From Desmonostoc muscorum FACHB-395 (GTDB taxonomy: Bacteria; Cyanobacteriota; Cyanobacteriia; Cyanobacteriales; Nostocaceae), in assembly GCF_014698035.1 (NCBI RefSeq), contig NZ_JACJSF010000014.1, positions 87,613 through 151,612 on the forward strand: a DNA stretch of 64,000 nucleotides. The letters run 5' to 3'. Every line of letters begins with the position of its first letter. Within the stretch, counting starts at the first letter, position 1. The notes under the pieces were generated by a model. It was not told where the DNA came from and did not search any database. It was given only the letters and a program-made list of their open reading frames with translations. Both the position numbers and the translations under genes were made by a program. Below are positions 37,332 to 46,957 of the stretch, one piece after another.

Positions 37332-37895
37332 CTATAATTGCAACTCAAATCCAGGTAATATATCCTCTCCAGAAACAATCGCCGGCATTTGCACAACTTC
37401 TACAGCTTTCAAAAGTCGGTAAATTTCAACTTGACGATCTTGAGGATTAATCAGCCAACCCAAACGCAGACCATTTTTGATATATTCCTGCATTTTCTCT
37501 TGAATCTGTGACAGCCGATCTGTCTCCGATCGCAGTTCAATCACAAAGTCGGGTACAAGTGGCGGAAATTTTTTTCGTTGTTCTGGTGTTAAAGCTTCCC
37601 AGCGCTCCAATTTTACCCAAGCAGCATCAGGAGAACGTTTTGCACCATTTGGAAGTATAAAGATAGTTGAAGAACTAAAAACTTTCCCTAATTTAGCTTG
37701 ACGATTCCAAATTTCTAAATCGGCGATCAGTCCAGCTTCTTGATTTCCGCTTTCTCCGCCGACTGGTGGCATAATTATTAATTCTCCGGCTGCATTCATC
37801 TCTAGGCTTAAATCACGATTGGCAACACACAATTGATAAAATTGCTCATCGCTTAAATGAGCAATCGGTTCTAGATTTAGCACAACAGTATTCAT
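37332..37895 (-). CDS. Uma2/DUF820-family putative endonuclease
   Basis: This 187-residue protein has the PD-(D/E)XK-like Uma2 fold. Characteristic parts are LSLEMNAAGELIIMPPVGGE near the N-terminus, the acidic RSPDAAWVKLERW, PDFVIELRSETDR with the catalytic-type E/D cluster, and GWLINPQDRQVEIYR. These are hugely expanded in cyanobacteria; nuclease activity is predicted rather than proven. The start is ATG at 37895, with GAGGAAAG just upstream. It lies 31 bp after another Uma2 gene, so they form a tandem pair. Confidence 0.87.
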   Translation of the reverse strand: MNTVVLNLEPIAHLSDEQFYQLCVANRDLSLEMNAAGELIIMPPVGGESGNQEAGLIADLEIWNRQAKLGKVFSSSTIFILPNGAKRSPDAAWVKLERWEALTPEQRKKFPPLVPDFVIELRSETDRLSQIQEKMQEYIKNGLRLGWLINPQDRQVEIYRLLKAVEVVQMPAIVSGEDILPGFELQL

Positions 37896-37926
37896 TAAAT
37901 CTTTCCTCGTGTCTTTGTTGCTAACA

Positions 37927-38502
37927 TCAGTAGGAAATTCTTGCTTGTTGGAAAATCTCTTGAGGTGTAATTTGCAACCCTTCAAATAAGGAATCTTCTA
38001 AACTCTCAGTACCACGTTTGGTTTGAGGGAGAATATCAGGATAAAAAATAGTAATAGTTTTTGCTCTAGAATCAATAATCCAAACTCGTTGAACTTTAGC
38101 TTTTAGATAATCAGTGGCTTTTTCGGTCATTTCTCCGAAAGTTTGACCAGGGGAGATAATTTCAATGACTAATTCGGGTGCAACAGGACAAGCCTCATCT
38201 TGCAACCAATCAGCAGAAAGACGGTTATAAGAAATATAAGTCAAATCTGGAACAGGAACCCAGTCTTGTTGATTTCGTTTTAGCTTAATTGCCCATTCAA
38301 TTACAACCCGCCCTTTTCCTTGCGCCCATGCAGACAATAGTATAAATAATGCACCTGTTATAGAACTATGAAAAAATTTTGGTGCCATTTCATCATTTTG
38401 GAATTTAGGAACAGCTTTTCCATCAATGAATTCGTAGGTGATATCTCCTTCGGGAAGTGCAAGAAATTCTTCGAGGGTGAGTTGGGTTTTAAGTTGAATC
38501 AT
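37927..38502 (-). CDS. Uma2/DUF820-family putative endonuclease (tandem partner)
   Basis: This 191-residue Uma2 protein begins LTLEEFLALPEGDITYEFIDG, the usual start of the family. VPVPDLTYISYNRL, PELVIEIISPGQTFGEMTEK and VWIIDSRAKTITIFYPD follow. The strand-Asp, Glu-x-Ile and Lys positions expected of the nuclease fold are present. It is first of the two-gene unit; the two proteins differ widely in sequence despite the shared fold. Confidence 0.87.
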   Translation of the reverse strand: MIQLKTQLTLEEFLALPEGDITYEFIDGKAVPKFQNDEMAPKFFHSSITGALFILLSAWAQGKGRVVIEWAIKLKRNQQDWVPVPDLTYISYNRLSADWLQDEACPVAPELVIEIISPGQTFGEMTEKATDYLKAKVQRVWIIDSRAKTITIFYPDILPQTKRGTESLEDSLFEGLQITPQEIFQQARISY

Positions 38503-38600
38503 GGTTGATCTTGGGGAATTTATTACCAGATGCGATCGCTACAATATTCAACCTTCCTTTGATAACCTCATTGTATTGCTCAATAGCGATCGCAGGCTTT

Positions 38601-39224
38601 TTACCGATTTTGGGAATTCAATTGCATCGCTCCCAAATATTTAGTTAAATAAGGCGAAAAAACTTCATAAATTAAAGTTAGTGGCTGTCCATGATGCCAA
38701 AACAAGTAGTGGCGACCCCAAAAAGGCCCAGTTACGTCAAAACCAGACTCTAGCGCCGATGAGTCACCATAATAAATCCCTCGAACATCCCGATATAACT
38801 CTGTGCGGAGACGAGCTAAACTTGCCCAAATTGGTAATGAACGATTTTGCAAATACTCATCTACATGACTGGCTTCCCACCACGAGGTAGCATAAGCTAA
38901 TCGTTGACCAGAAGCAGTCCGCAGCCACACTTGTCGCCGTAGTCGAGGCCCTGGAACAGCTTGGATTAAATCAGGTGCAGCATCCAAATCCATGCCAATA
39001 AATGACATATCAATGACATCTACTTCTACAGGCTCGCCTGTAAGCAATTCTAGGTGACGTGTTGGAGAGCCGTCACCCAAAAGCATGAGCTGCCAAGCAG
39101 GTGCTAGCTGAGTGTGAGGTAAACTTTTTTGAATTACTTCCTCCCCTCCTTGCCAAATCGGAGTGAGGCGATGCCAAGCTGCTGGCTGTGTTAAGTTGTT
39201 TGTAGGCGTAAAAGTAATACTCAA
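38601..39224 (-). CDS. Chorismate lyase-like protein (DUF98 type)
   Basis: This 207-residue protein of the chorismate-pyruvate lyase-like fold has LLTGEPVEVDVIDM, PGPRLRRQVWLRTASGQRLAYATSWW (split motif around the Arg residues that hold the substrate) and the C-terminal GPFWGRHYLFWHHGQPLTLI with YEVFSP. In cyanobacteria this protein makes 4-hydroxybenzoate from chorismate for plastoquinone synthesis. It is unrelated in detail to E. coli UbiC, so I give no symbol. It is a single gene, upstream of a tRNA on the same strand. Confidence 0.85.
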   Translation of the reverse strand: MSITFTPTNNLTQPAAWHRLTPIWQGGEEVIQKSLPHTQLAPAWQLMLLGDGSPTRHLELLTGEPVEVDVIDMSFIGMDLDAAPDLIQAVPGPRLRRQVWLRTASGQRLAYATSWWEASHVDEYLQNRSLPIWASLARLRTELYRDVRGIYYGDSSALESGFDVTGPFWGRHYLFWHHGQPLTLIYEVFSPYLTKYLGAMQLNSQNR

Positions 39225-39351
39225 TGCTTTTTACAAAACTTCACGTATCTCTATAAAAGCATAAAAAACCAGAGCTATACCAAGATTTAAGGGTCAACAG
39301 TCTCAGGTCTATTGACCATTGACTACTGACCCTTGACTAATCAACAAAATA

Positions 39352-39434
39352 TGCGGATGGTGAGACTCGAACTCGCAAGGGCATAGCCCACACGCACCTC
39401 AAGCGTGCGCGTATACCAATTCCGCCACATCCGC
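39352..39434 (-). tRNA. tRNA-Leu (anticodon GAG)
   Basis: The 83-nt class II tRNA has acceptor stem GCGGATG/CATCCGC with discriminator A. The D-arm is GGCGGAATTGGTATAC-like, and the anticodon stem CACGC/GCGTG encloses the loop TTGAGGT, giving anticodon GAG. A long variable arm (GGGC/GCCC) and the T-arm GTTCGAGTC are present. CCA is not encoded. It reads CUU/CUC leucine codons. Confidence 0.95.
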
Positions 39435-39830
39435 ACGGCTTGTCTAAAGATAGACTATAGCATAAGAAAATAATTATAGTAAGGTGATATCTAAAGTTAT
39501 ATTTCTCAAAAATATAAATTTATTCAAGGCGGTATCAGACTGACAGAAATTTGGCATCTGCACAAGTGATATTAAAAAGGGTAGAGCGACTGTGGGAGAA
39601 ACGGTGCGATGGCGTATCGCAAAAACCCAGTTTGGTAAGCTAGCCAAGACTTACAGCAGCAATGTTGTTAGTGTAGTAAAACCCGTAGAGGCAGCAAGCC
39701 TGCAATATGCGAGTTTGCTTAGAGTCAGGGTGGCGAATCTCCTGTGATAATTTGAAATAATGCGGAAGCGTCGTTTCAAGTTGGATCAGAGAAAATGTGA
39801 ATCTACTGGTAATGATATCGAAACTAAAAA
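39435..39830. other. Intergenic region upstream of accC
   Basis: This 396-bp region between the divergent tRNA and accC should hold both promoters. No gene, hairpin or array is recognised. Confidence 0.5.
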
Positions 39831-41174
39831 ATGAAGTTTGACAAAATATTAATTGCCAATCGGGGAGAAATCGCCCTTCGCATTCTCCGCGCCTGTGAAG
39901 AAATGGGAATTGCGACAGTTGCGGTTCACTCCACCGTTGACCGGAATGCTCTCCACGTCCAACTTGCTGATGAAGCGGTTTGCATTGGCGAACCAGCTAG
40001 CAGTAAAAGTTATTTGAATATTCCCAATATTATTGCTGCCGCATTGACGCGCAATGCGACTGCTATTCACCCAGGTTATGGCTTTTTGGCAGAAAATGCC
40101 CGGTTTGCGGAAATCTGTGCCGACCATCATATTGCTTTTATCGGCCCAACTCCAGAAGCTATCAAGCTGATGGGCGATAAATCCACTGCCAAAGAAACCA
40201 TGCAAAAAGCTGGGGTCCCCACAGTACCAGGTAGTGAGGGGTTAGTAGAATCCGAGGAAGAAGGATTAAAATTCGCCAAGGAAATCGGCTATCCAGTGAT
40301 GATTAAAGCCACAGCAGGTGGCGGTGGGCGAGGTATGCGCCTAGTCCGTTCTGAAGATGAATTTGTCAAACTTTTCTTGGCAGCGCAAGGGGAAGCAGGA
40401 GCAGCTTTTGGGAATTCTGGCGTTTACATCGAAAAATTTATTGAACGTCCCCGCCACATCGAATTTCAAATTTTGGCGGATAACTACGGTAATGTCATCC
40501 ACTTGGGTGAACGGGATTGCTCAATTCAGCGCCGGAACCAAAAGCTACTAGAAGAGGCCCCAAGTCCGGCTCTTGACCAAGACCTGCGTGAGAAAATGGG
40601 ACAAGCTGCTGTCAAAGCTGCCCAATTTATTAATTACAGTGGGGCAGGTACTATTGAGTTTCTCTTGGATAGATCCGGTAAATTCTACTTTATGGAAATG
40701 AACACCCGGATTCAAGTAGAACATCCTGTAACAGAGATGGTTACTGGAATAGACTTGGTTGCCGAACAAATTAGAATTGCCCAAGGAGAAAGACTCAAGC
40801 TTTCCCAAGAGCAAGTAGTTTTGCGGGGTCATTCAATTGAGTGCCGAATCAACGCCGAAGATCCAGATCATGACTTTCGCCCTTCTCCTGGACGGATTAG
40901 TGGCTATCTCCCCCCTGGAGGCCCTGGTGTTAGGATTGATTCTCACGTTTACACCGATTACCAAATCCCGCCTTACTACGATTCCTTAATCGGCAAGTTA
41001 ATTGTTTGGGCCCCAGACCGACCCACTGCTATTAACCGTATGAAACGCGCACTCCGGGAATGTGCCATTACTGGACTGCCTACCACTATTGGATTTCATC
41101 AAAAAATCATGGAAACTCCACAATTTTTGCAGGGTAATGTCTATACAAATTTTGTCCAGGAGATGAACGGGTAA
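39831..41174 (+). CDS. accC: Biotin carboxylase subunit of acetyl-CoA carboxylase
   Basis: This 447-residue enzyme carboxylates biotin on the carrier protein using ATP and bicarbonate, the first half of malonyl-CoA synthesis for fatty acids. The N-terminal domain begins [20 protein letters not shown]. The ATP-grasp glycine loop is [14 protein letters not shown]. The biotin/bicarbonate site region includes [18 protein letters not shown] and [18 protein letters not shown]. The length is normal. The start is the ATG at 39831. A heptamer-rich repeat block follows it, after which YggT is convergent. Confidence 0.97.
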   Translation: MKFDKILIANRGEIALRILRACEEMGIATVAVHSTVDRNALHVQLADEAVCIGEPASSKSYLNIPNIIAAALTRNATAIHPGYGFLAENARFAEICADHHIAFIGPTPEAIKLMGDKSTAKETMQKAGVPTVPGSEGLVESEEEGLKFAKEIGYPVMIKATAGGGGRGMRLVRSEDEFVKLFLAAQGEAGAAFGNSGVYIEKFIERPRHIEFQILADNYGNVIHLGERDCSIQRRNQKLLEEAPSPALDQDLREKMGQAAVKAAQFINYSGAGTIEFLLDRSGKFYFMEMNTRIQVEHPVTEMVTGIDLVAEQIRIAQGERLKLSQEQVVLRGHSIECRINAEDPDHDFRPSPGRISGYLPPGGPGVRIDSHVYTDYQIPPYYDSLIGKLIVWAPDRPTAINRMKRALRECAITGLPTTIGFHQKIMETPQFLQGNVYTNFVQEMNG

Positions 41175-41184
41175 GGGACTGGGG

Positions 41185-41342
41185 ATTGGGAAGAGGGCAG
41201 GGGAGCAGGGGGACAAGGGGACAAGGTGACAAGGTGACAAGGGGTGAGAACTTGAAACAAGTCTTTCCCCTTGTCCCCAATTCTCCTTGTCCCCAATGCC
41301 CAATTCCCAATTCCCAATTCCCAATTCCCAATTCCCAATTCC
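41185..41342. repeat. Composite heptamer repeat (second copy)
   Basis: GGGACAAGG-type units lead into the core at 41236-41278, identical over 43 nt to 35072-35114. At least five tandem AATTCCC heptamers follow (41297-41342). It lies between the convergent accC and YggT genes. Confidence 0.8.
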
Positions 41343-41636
41343 CTAATTCGCACGAGATATCATAGTCAGCAATCCTTGCTGACCTAGTAATATTTCTCGT
41401 AGCAGGCTGAAGATACCAACCCAAATAATAGGTGTAATGTCCACTCCGCCTATAGGTTGTACCAGTTTTCGCAATGGCACTAAAAATGGTTCGGTAGGCC
41501 AAGCTATTAAGTTAAAGGGCAAACGATTCAGATTCACTTGCGGATACCAAGTGAGAATGATCCGAAATATAAATAAAAATGTCATCACCCCTAACACAGG
41601 GCCAAGAATCCAAGCAGTCAGGTCAACACCAGTCAT
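41343..41636 (-). CDS. YggT/Ycf19-family membrane protein
   Basis: This 97-residue protein has two membrane spans: an N-terminal [21 protein letters not shown] and a C-terminal [16 protein letters not shown]. Between them sits [27 protein letters not shown], the conserved loop of the family. YggT/Ycf19 proteins occur in thylakoid or plasma membranes; plastid relatives (CCB3) help cytochrome b6 heme attachment and bacterial ones have been linked to cell division. The exact role here is unknown. Confidence 0.9.
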   Translation of the reverse strand: MTGVDLTAWILGPVLGVMTFLFIFRIILTWYPQVNLNRLPFNLIAWPTEPFLVPLRKLVQPIGGVDITPIIWVGIFSLLREILLGQQGLLTMISRAN

Positions 41637-41917
41637 CGGTTTAAGGTACTATCTATCTGTAAAGAAAGAAAACTCCGGCGAACAGCAAGCCGCGCTTTGG
41701 GTAGGCGTAGCCCGTCGTAGACATCGCCACAAAAACTTTAAGCTTTGTAAAGCACTCTCATCATCATTTTAACCAAATGCTGTGACTTTCTTCTGGAATA
41801 AAAAAGTAAACTCGCTTACAGCAGTTACTAAGTTTAGCAGTTCCGAGTTAGAGGCTTCTCAAGAAAGTAATACACTATTAAAATTAGGATGAAGTGTGTA
41901 AAAAAAGGTTTAGAAGT

Positions 41918-42037
41918 ATGACGCCTTCTTTAGCAAATTTTCTTTGGAGCCTGCTATGGGGTACTGCAATTGTTGTGATTCCCGTTACAGTTGGTCTAAT
42001 TTTCATTAGCCAAAAAGATAAAATTCAGCGTTCATAA
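41918..42037 (+). CDS. psbX: Photosystem II protein PsbX
   Basis: This 39-residue protein begins TPSLANFLWSLLWGTAIVV after Met and continues IPVTVGLIFISQKDKIQRS, a close match to cyanobacterial PsbX. It has one thylakoid-membrane span and a positively charged stromal tail. PsbX is a low-mass photosystem II subunit near cytochrome b559 that affects the quinone QB site. The gene is short enough to be missed by length-filtered gene finding. Its ATG is preceded by a modest AGG. It lies alone upstream of ycf66. Confidence 0.95.
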   Translation: MTPSLANFLWSLLWGTAIVVIPVTVGLIFISQKDKIQRS

Positions 42038-42285
42038 TGCTTATGAGAGTTAATTTAACTCTCACAACCGATTGTCTGTCAGCTATTTATAATTGCACTA
42101 CAAGCAGCAGTATTTGCCGCTAGAAGCAGTTGTAGCTAACAGGTATAGGGTTTTTTAATTTTTCGGTGAACAGCTTCAGAGCTTCTTTGCCAGAGGCTTT
42201 GAAGCTTCAATATTTATCGTGCCTAATTACAGTAGTGATTTTAATTGTGACTCGCTAACATAGATTTGATATTGGGAAAACAGCA

Positions 42286-43200
42286 ATGATAAATTTTGGG
42301 CTGAACTCAGCCAGTTTTCTGGCTCAGGTAAATTTTGGGGCAAATTCAGCCAGTATTCTAGGAATTTTCCTGGCTGTGGCTGGGGCAGCACTGTATTTTC
42401 TCCGCACTGTGCGTCCAGAATTGTCACGGGATCAAGATATCTTTTTTGCGGCAGTCGGGCTACTCTGCGGCTTCATTCTCGTGTTTCAAGGATGGCGGCT
42501 AGACCCGATTCTGCAATTTGGTCAACTGCTTTTAGTTGGCACAACTGTATTTTTTGCAGTTGAAAGTATTCGGCTGCGGAGTATAGCTACCCAGCAAGCA
42601 AAGCGTAACACTCCCATTGTGGATGAAGACCGACCGGTTAGCGATCGCTATTCGTACAACGATCGCAGAAAGTATCAAGCTGAAATGGATGCAGACTTAG
42701 ATCCATTGCCTTATGAAGACGAGGAAGAACGCCCCCCGCGTCGCCGGATTCAGGGTAGCAGGGATGAAATTTCCACTCGTGATAACTACTACGAGGAGCA
42801 ACCCCCCCGTCGTTCTGAACGCCGCAACAGCAGCAGTAGTGAAAGACAGCCTCCAACTGACAGAACACGGCGGCGGACTTCTGGCCGTCCTGTGAATCGA
42901 CCTTCTGAAACCTCTGAAGATGAAAATTGGGGTTCATCTAGGCAAGTTGATGATTGGGAAAGTTCGGGAGGGGAAGTCAAAAAACCTTCTCGCCGTAATA
43001 ATAACGGTTCTCAACGCCCAGAAAGCCGGGAAGATGATGTTGCTCCTAGACCAAGAAGGCGTCGTCCATCCACAGACTCAGCTTCTCGAAGACCGCGCGA
43101 AGATGATGAGGCGATCCCAACTGATTATGTACCGTACAACCCGATTGAAAAGCCAAATCAGGGGCCAGATAATTCGACTGATTTTGATGACGATGTTTAA
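42286..43200 (+). CDS. ycf66: Ycf66-family protein
   Basis: This 304-residue protein has an N-terminal Ycf66 domain of about 100 residues with three hydrophobic segments (SILGIFLAVAGAALYFL, DIFFAAVGLLCGFILVF and ILQFGQLLLVGTTVFFAVES). A long hydrophilic tail rich in Arg, Glu, Ser and Pro follows (RRKYQAEMDADLDPL; ERPPRRRIQGSRDE), probably disordered and cytoplasmic. Ycf66 is conserved in cyanobacteria and some plastids and its function is unclear. The two TolB-like lipoprotein genes follow on the same strand, 47 bp downstream. Confidence 0.92.
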   Translation: MINFGLNSASFLAQVNFGANSASILGIFLAVAGAALYFLRTVRPELSRDQDIFFAAVGLLCGFILVFQGWRLDPILQFGQLLLVGTTVFFAVESIRLRSIATQQAKRNTPIVDEDRPVSDRYSYNDRRKYQAEMDADLDPLPYEDEEERPPRRRIQGSRDEISTRDNYYEEQPPRRSERRNSSSSERQPPTDRTRRRTSGRPVNRPSETSEDENWGSSRQVDDWESSGGEVKKPSRRNNNGSQRPESREDDVAPRPRRRRPSTDSASRRPREDDEAIPTDYVPYNPIEKPNQGPDNSTDFDDDV

Positions 43201-43247
43201 AACAGTTGGCGTGGAAATAGGTTTAAAGGCAACGGAAAACAGTTGAG

Positions 43248-43808
43248 GTGGAAAAATTTACGCCTACATTTTGGCTCCAAAGACCAATTCATTGGAGCCT
43301 GGTTTTTGGTTTAACAAGTTTGCTTGCATCTTGTGGTTCTAACAATATTCCCATAGGGCCTACTTCCCTCAACAGTCGCTACACCGAGGAGCAGCCTGCT
43401 TTGAGTGGAAATGGGCGCTTTTTAGCGTTTGTATCTAATCGGAATGGTAATCAACAGCTATTAGTTTTCGATTTGGAGAGGCAACAGTTTATTGGCACAC
43501 CGGGTATAAACCGAGCAGAGACAATCGCTGAAAGTCCTAGCTTGAGCTACACCGGGCGTTATATTGCTTATCTTACTAGTGACCAAGGTAGACCCGTAGT
43601 GGCGCTTTACGATCGCGCTACGCAACAGTCGCAAATCGTTACACCAACCTATCGCGGCTGGATCAGAAAACCGAATATTAGCCCAGATGGACGTTATGTT
43701 GTCTTTGAAACCGCTAGCCGTGGTCAGTGGGATATTGAAGTCTTAGACCGAGGGCCAAATATTGAGTTAGATATTCCCAACGGTGCAACCGTAGGTTCAC
43801 CTCCGTAG
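43248..43808 (+). CDS. TolB-like beta-propeller lipoprotein
   Basis: This 186-residue protein has an N-terminal lipoprotein signal (LVFGLTSLLASCGSN; lipobox LASC). Four WD40-like/PD40 blades follow, such as PALSGNGRFLAFVSNRNGNQ, PSLSYTGRYIAYLTSDQG and PNISPDGRYVVFETASRGQ. It probably binds proteins or ligands on the periplasmic face of a membrane. The start is a GTG at 43248, weakly preceded by TTGAGG. It is a paralogue of the next gene. Confidence 0.8.
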   Translation: MEKFTPTFWLQRPIHWSLVFGLTSLLASCGSNNIPIGPTSLNSRYTEEQPALSGNGRFLAFVSNRNGNQQLLVFDLERQQFIGTPGINRAETIAESPSLSYTGRYIAYLTSDQGRPVVALYDRATQQSQIVTPTYRGWIRKPNISPDGRYVVFETASRGQWDIEVLDRGPNIELDIPNGATVGSPP

Positions 43809-43901
43809 AAGAGAGGGAGCAGGGGAGCAGGGAGCAGGGAGATGAGGGAGAATAATTAATGCCTGCCCAATGTACAATGCCCAATGCCCCATGCCCAATA
43901 T

Positions 43902-44426
43902 ATGAAACGTATTTTTTTTATACCTGTATTTTTCTGCTTAAGTTTATTAACTGGGTGTTTTGGCTACCCTCGCCTTTTGAGTTATCCCTTTGATCCGGGG
44001 GGTCGGAGTCTCAATAGTTTAGCCTCAGAATTAAACCCCCAAATTTCTGGGAGATACATTGTTTTTATTACTGACCGACGCGGTAGCCAAGATGTTTATA
44101 TGTTTGATACGGTGACTCGTGATTTGGTTGATTTGTCAGGTTTAAATTCCTTTGATGCGATCGCAAATCATCCTAGCGTTTCACAAGATGGTCGTTATAT
44201 TGTGTTTGCGGCTAGCCGCCAGGGGCGATCGGCTATTTTTCTCTACGAGCGAGAAACACGCCAATCACGAAATTTAACTAGTAACCTACAAGCTGAAGTC
44301 CGCAACCCTACAATTAGCGCTGATGGCAGCAGGATTGCTTTTGAGTCCAGTAACAACGGGCAGTGGGATGTTTTAGTATATGACCGTTATGGGCGACCGT
44401 TGAATATACCTCAAGAACCGCGTTGA
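43902..44426 (+). CDS. TolB-like beta-propeller lipoprotein (paralogue)
   Basis: This 174-residue protein has signal FFIPVFFCLSLLTGCFGYP (lipobox LTGC) and PD40 repeats NPQISGRYIVFITDRRGSQD, PSVSQDGRYIVFAASRQG and PTISADGSRIAFESSNNGQW. The ATG at 43902 (KRIFFIP follows) is preferred, as the earlier ATG falls in an ATGCCCA repeat stretch. It sits 93 bp after its paralogue, separated by GGGAGCAGG and ATGCCCA repeats, so the pair arose by tandem duplication with later repeat insertion. Confidence 0.8.
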   Translation: MKRIFFIPVFFCLSLLTGCFGYPRLLSYPFDPGGRSLNSLASELNPQISGRYIVFITDRRGSQDVYMFDTVTRDLVDLSGLNSFDAIANHPSVSQDGRYIVFAASRQGRSAIFLYERETRQSRNLTSNLQAEVRNPTISADGSRIAFESSNNGQWDVLVYDRYGRPLNIPQEPR

Positions 44427-44502
44427 AAAATAGGGAATGGGGAGTAAAGAAGGAAATAGGGTAAAGGTTACAGGGTACAGATCGTTCCCTATAACCTGTC
44501 AC

Positions 44503-45510
44503 CTATTTCCTATTCCCTTCTACTTGTTGCACAGATTCAATGAGCGATCGCACTTGTTGCGTCCCTTCAGAAGGTTCAAAGGATAGGGGAAACTTACCTC
44601 GGAGGAGCATCCGAAAACCGAGGGGTGCAAGACTGAGTAATCCTCTTAAATCTTTAAAGTAATTACCGACTACTTGTAAACCAAATTGACGTTCATCAAT
44701 CCAACCACCTTCTTTAACTAAATCTATCAAAACTTTCCGGTGACGAATTGAGCGACTATCGCTGGCTTCTTTGTGCGTAAGAATTTCTTGTTTAACTTTG
44801 GTGATTTGTTCTAATGGTGCAACTTCCATTGGACAAACTGAATCGCAGTATAAACAACGGGTACAACCCCATACGCCTTTAGTACCTTCGTTGTACATTT
44901 CTAAACGATTTTCGGTATCGCTATCGCGAGAATCCGCTACCATCCGGTAAGCCTTGGCAAGAGCATGAGGACCAACAAAGTCTGGATTAACTTCACGGGC
45001 GTTGCATTCTGAGTAACAAGCACCGCACATAATACAGTTACCAGTTTGATCGAGACGCGATCGCTCTTGTGGTGTTTGCAAAAACTCTCTTTCTGGTACT
45101 TGTCGTGCTGCTGTACTCACATAAGGAGCAACTGCCTCCAAATTATTCCAGAAACTGCTCATATCTACAACCAAATCTTTAATCACGGGCATATTGCCAA
45201 GAGGTGCGATCGTGATTTCAGGAATGACATTTACTTTACTTTGGGATGATGGTATTTGTTGTAATCTAGCAAGTTCACTGCCAACATTTTCCTTACAAGC
45301 TAAAGCCGAACGCCCATTAATTCGCATAGCACAGCTACCACAAATGGTATTACGGCAATTTTTGCGAAATGCCAACGTTCCATCTTGCTCCCACTTAATA
45401 TGATTGAGGCAATCCAGGATTGTATTACCTGGTTCTGCCTCTACAAGATAGGTTTGCACAATAGGGGAGGAATTTTGTTGCTGTCGAATGACCTTAAAAA
45501 TAACTTCCAT
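44503..45510 (-). CDS. sdhB: Succinate dehydrogenase/fumarate reductase iron-sulfur subunit
   Basis: This 335-residue protein has an N-terminal [2Fe-2S] ferredoxin domain with CRNTICGSCAMRINGRSALAC. Two further clusters are bound by CIMCGACYSEC and CTRCLYCDSVCP. It passes electrons from the flavoprotein subunit to quinone at the thylakoid or plasma membrane. No SdhA or membrane anchor is adjacent, as is usual in cyanobacteria. It is longer than the typical ~240 residues, with an extra C-terminal part (FGLQVVGNYFKDLRGLLSLA). The start is the ATG at 45510 (EVIFKVIRQ follows) rather than further upstream. Confidence 0.9.
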   Translation of the reverse strand: MEVIFKVIRQQQNSSPIVQTYLVEAEPGNTILDCLNHIKWEQDGTLAFRKNCRNTICGSCAMRINGRSALACKENVGSELARLQQIPSSQSKVNVIPEITIAPLGNMPVIKDLVVDMSSFWNNLEAVAPYVSTAARQVPEREFLQTPQERSRLDQTGNCIMCGACYSECNAREVNPDFVGPHALAKAYRMVADSRDSDTENRLEMYNEGTKGVWGCTRCLYCDSVCPMEVAPLEQITKVKQEILTHKEASDSRSIRHRKVLIDLVKEGGWIDERQFGLQVVGNYFKDLRGLLSLAPLGFRMLLRGKFPLSFEPSEGTQQVRSLIESVQQVEGNRK

Positions 45511-46957
45511 GACTACTAACCAAAATTTTAAAATTGCTTCACCAGCCTTAACAATCATGAGTCAAGGCTGGTAGTTACGAAAAGTGAGCTATACTTTTTT
45601 TGCCCTCAATTCAAAGCCTGGTGTTAATAAGCTGACGATTAAAGGGAAACTGATTCTAGTTTAAGGATAACCATTAAAATTTTACTTTTAGCAGCGCTGT
45701 AGGCAAAATTTGTGTCAAATTCTGAGATAAAACGCCAAAAATGTAATGGTCGCTTGACATTGAATTTAGTCGTTTGAGAATGTAAAGGAAAGAGGTTTAC
45801 TTAGAAAGGGACTCAGGTTTATCTTTGGTCTAGCGATCGTATCCAAGGTAAATGCAGTTACCGTTAGCAACAGGTCTTCATATCAACTTGAGTCAAGCAA
45901 TCCTAGCTGGAAAATTCCGCCTTCGCTAACGCTTGACAGAATTTTTTGATTATATAGAAGTGTAAAAGCACATCTTCAATATATAGTAGTGGCAATTAAG
46001 TGCTAGGCGTATGTTAAGAGATTTATTCTTCCCATAGACAGACGTAGAAAATCCTCTGACCGCTTTTGAGCTTACGGTAATAAACCGAGGAAAAATCCTT
46101 ACCACTTTCAAATAAAAGTCTCGCGCATCGAAGAATCCCGGATAGGCGAGACTTTGAGATTTTTGCAGCCTCTCAATCAAGAAAATCTTGAATTTAACTA
46201 ATTGGTCAAAACTGCTCATCTAAATTAGATAAATTTTTATAATGCAATAAAGGGTTAGGAAAATCGTCACGGCTTTTTCCAACCTTTAAGTCCAGAAATT
46301 TAAATAAAAATTTACCAGCAACTTTAATTCAAAATTAAACAACTATTTTGCTATTATTAGTCCATGCTAGTATTTAATATAAAATTACGAACTCACAAAA
46401 CCAGAATCAATAGCCGTATCAGCGCGGCTACTACTGCTTTGTTGATTCGTAATGTAGAGACAAGAAAATTCGCGTCTCTACTGGCAGGACAAAGGGCATA
46501 AGCCCGTAGGACTCTATTGAAATACTATGCTGTCCTAAGCTTGAGAGGATGAGTAGAGAAAACTCTACCTACTCATTAGCGAGAAGGGCAAGCACTGAAA
46601 GTGAAAAACCTGCGATTTATTGGGTCTACGACTTATTTGGAGTAGAGCCAACCCCATTTGTAAAGGTGGCTGAAAGTTACACCGCTACAGTAGCGCCAAA
46701 AGAGAAAATAATTTCATTTCTGATGGCGAATAATGGTTAAAAGTGCCGTGAAATCAGCAAAATTAATTTCTATGGCAACTATGACCTCTAATTGGTTGTA
46801 GACAACCATAATATGAAGTGCTTTTGTCTCCTATCGGCAGTGATTCACCCGTAACACTAGAGTCCTAAGTAGCTCTATGCACATGCTAAAAAGCCAAATG
46901 CTGGCATGAGACTACATCATTTATCAGCTTGGAGAGAGTAAGGAAAATTTGAGCATA
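45511..46957. other. Long intergenic region, 1.4 kb
   Basis: Apart from a doubtful 63-codon frame at 46549-46740, no gene is convincing. A 89-codon minus frame at 45950-46219 lacks a ribosome-binding site and looks random. A GTAGAGAC hairpin fragment of the dispersed family lies near 46453-46478. The length is unusual for this genome segment and could hide a non-coding RNA or a long regulatory leader for the AbrB-like gene. Confidence 0.5.
46549..46740 (+). CDS. Doubtful small open reading frame
   Basis: A 63-codon frame begins at ATG with GAGAGG directly abutting it, too close for a good ribosome-binding site. The product has YWVYDLFGVEPTPFVKVAES, not a family I recognise. The first codons overlap a GTAGAG-AAAA-CTCTAC hairpin. 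It may be real or chance. Confidence 0.25.
   Translation: MSRENSTYSLARRASTESEKPAIYWVYDLFGVEPTPFVKVAESYTATVAPKEKIISFLMANNG

Noticed and set aside
41185..41342. Possible CRISPR-like array of short repeats
   Set aside because: Seven-base units without spacers; this is a heptamer tandem repeat.
45950..46219. Minus-strand 89-codon frame as a gene
   Set aside because: No ribosome-binding site or family resemblance; composition looks like random translation.
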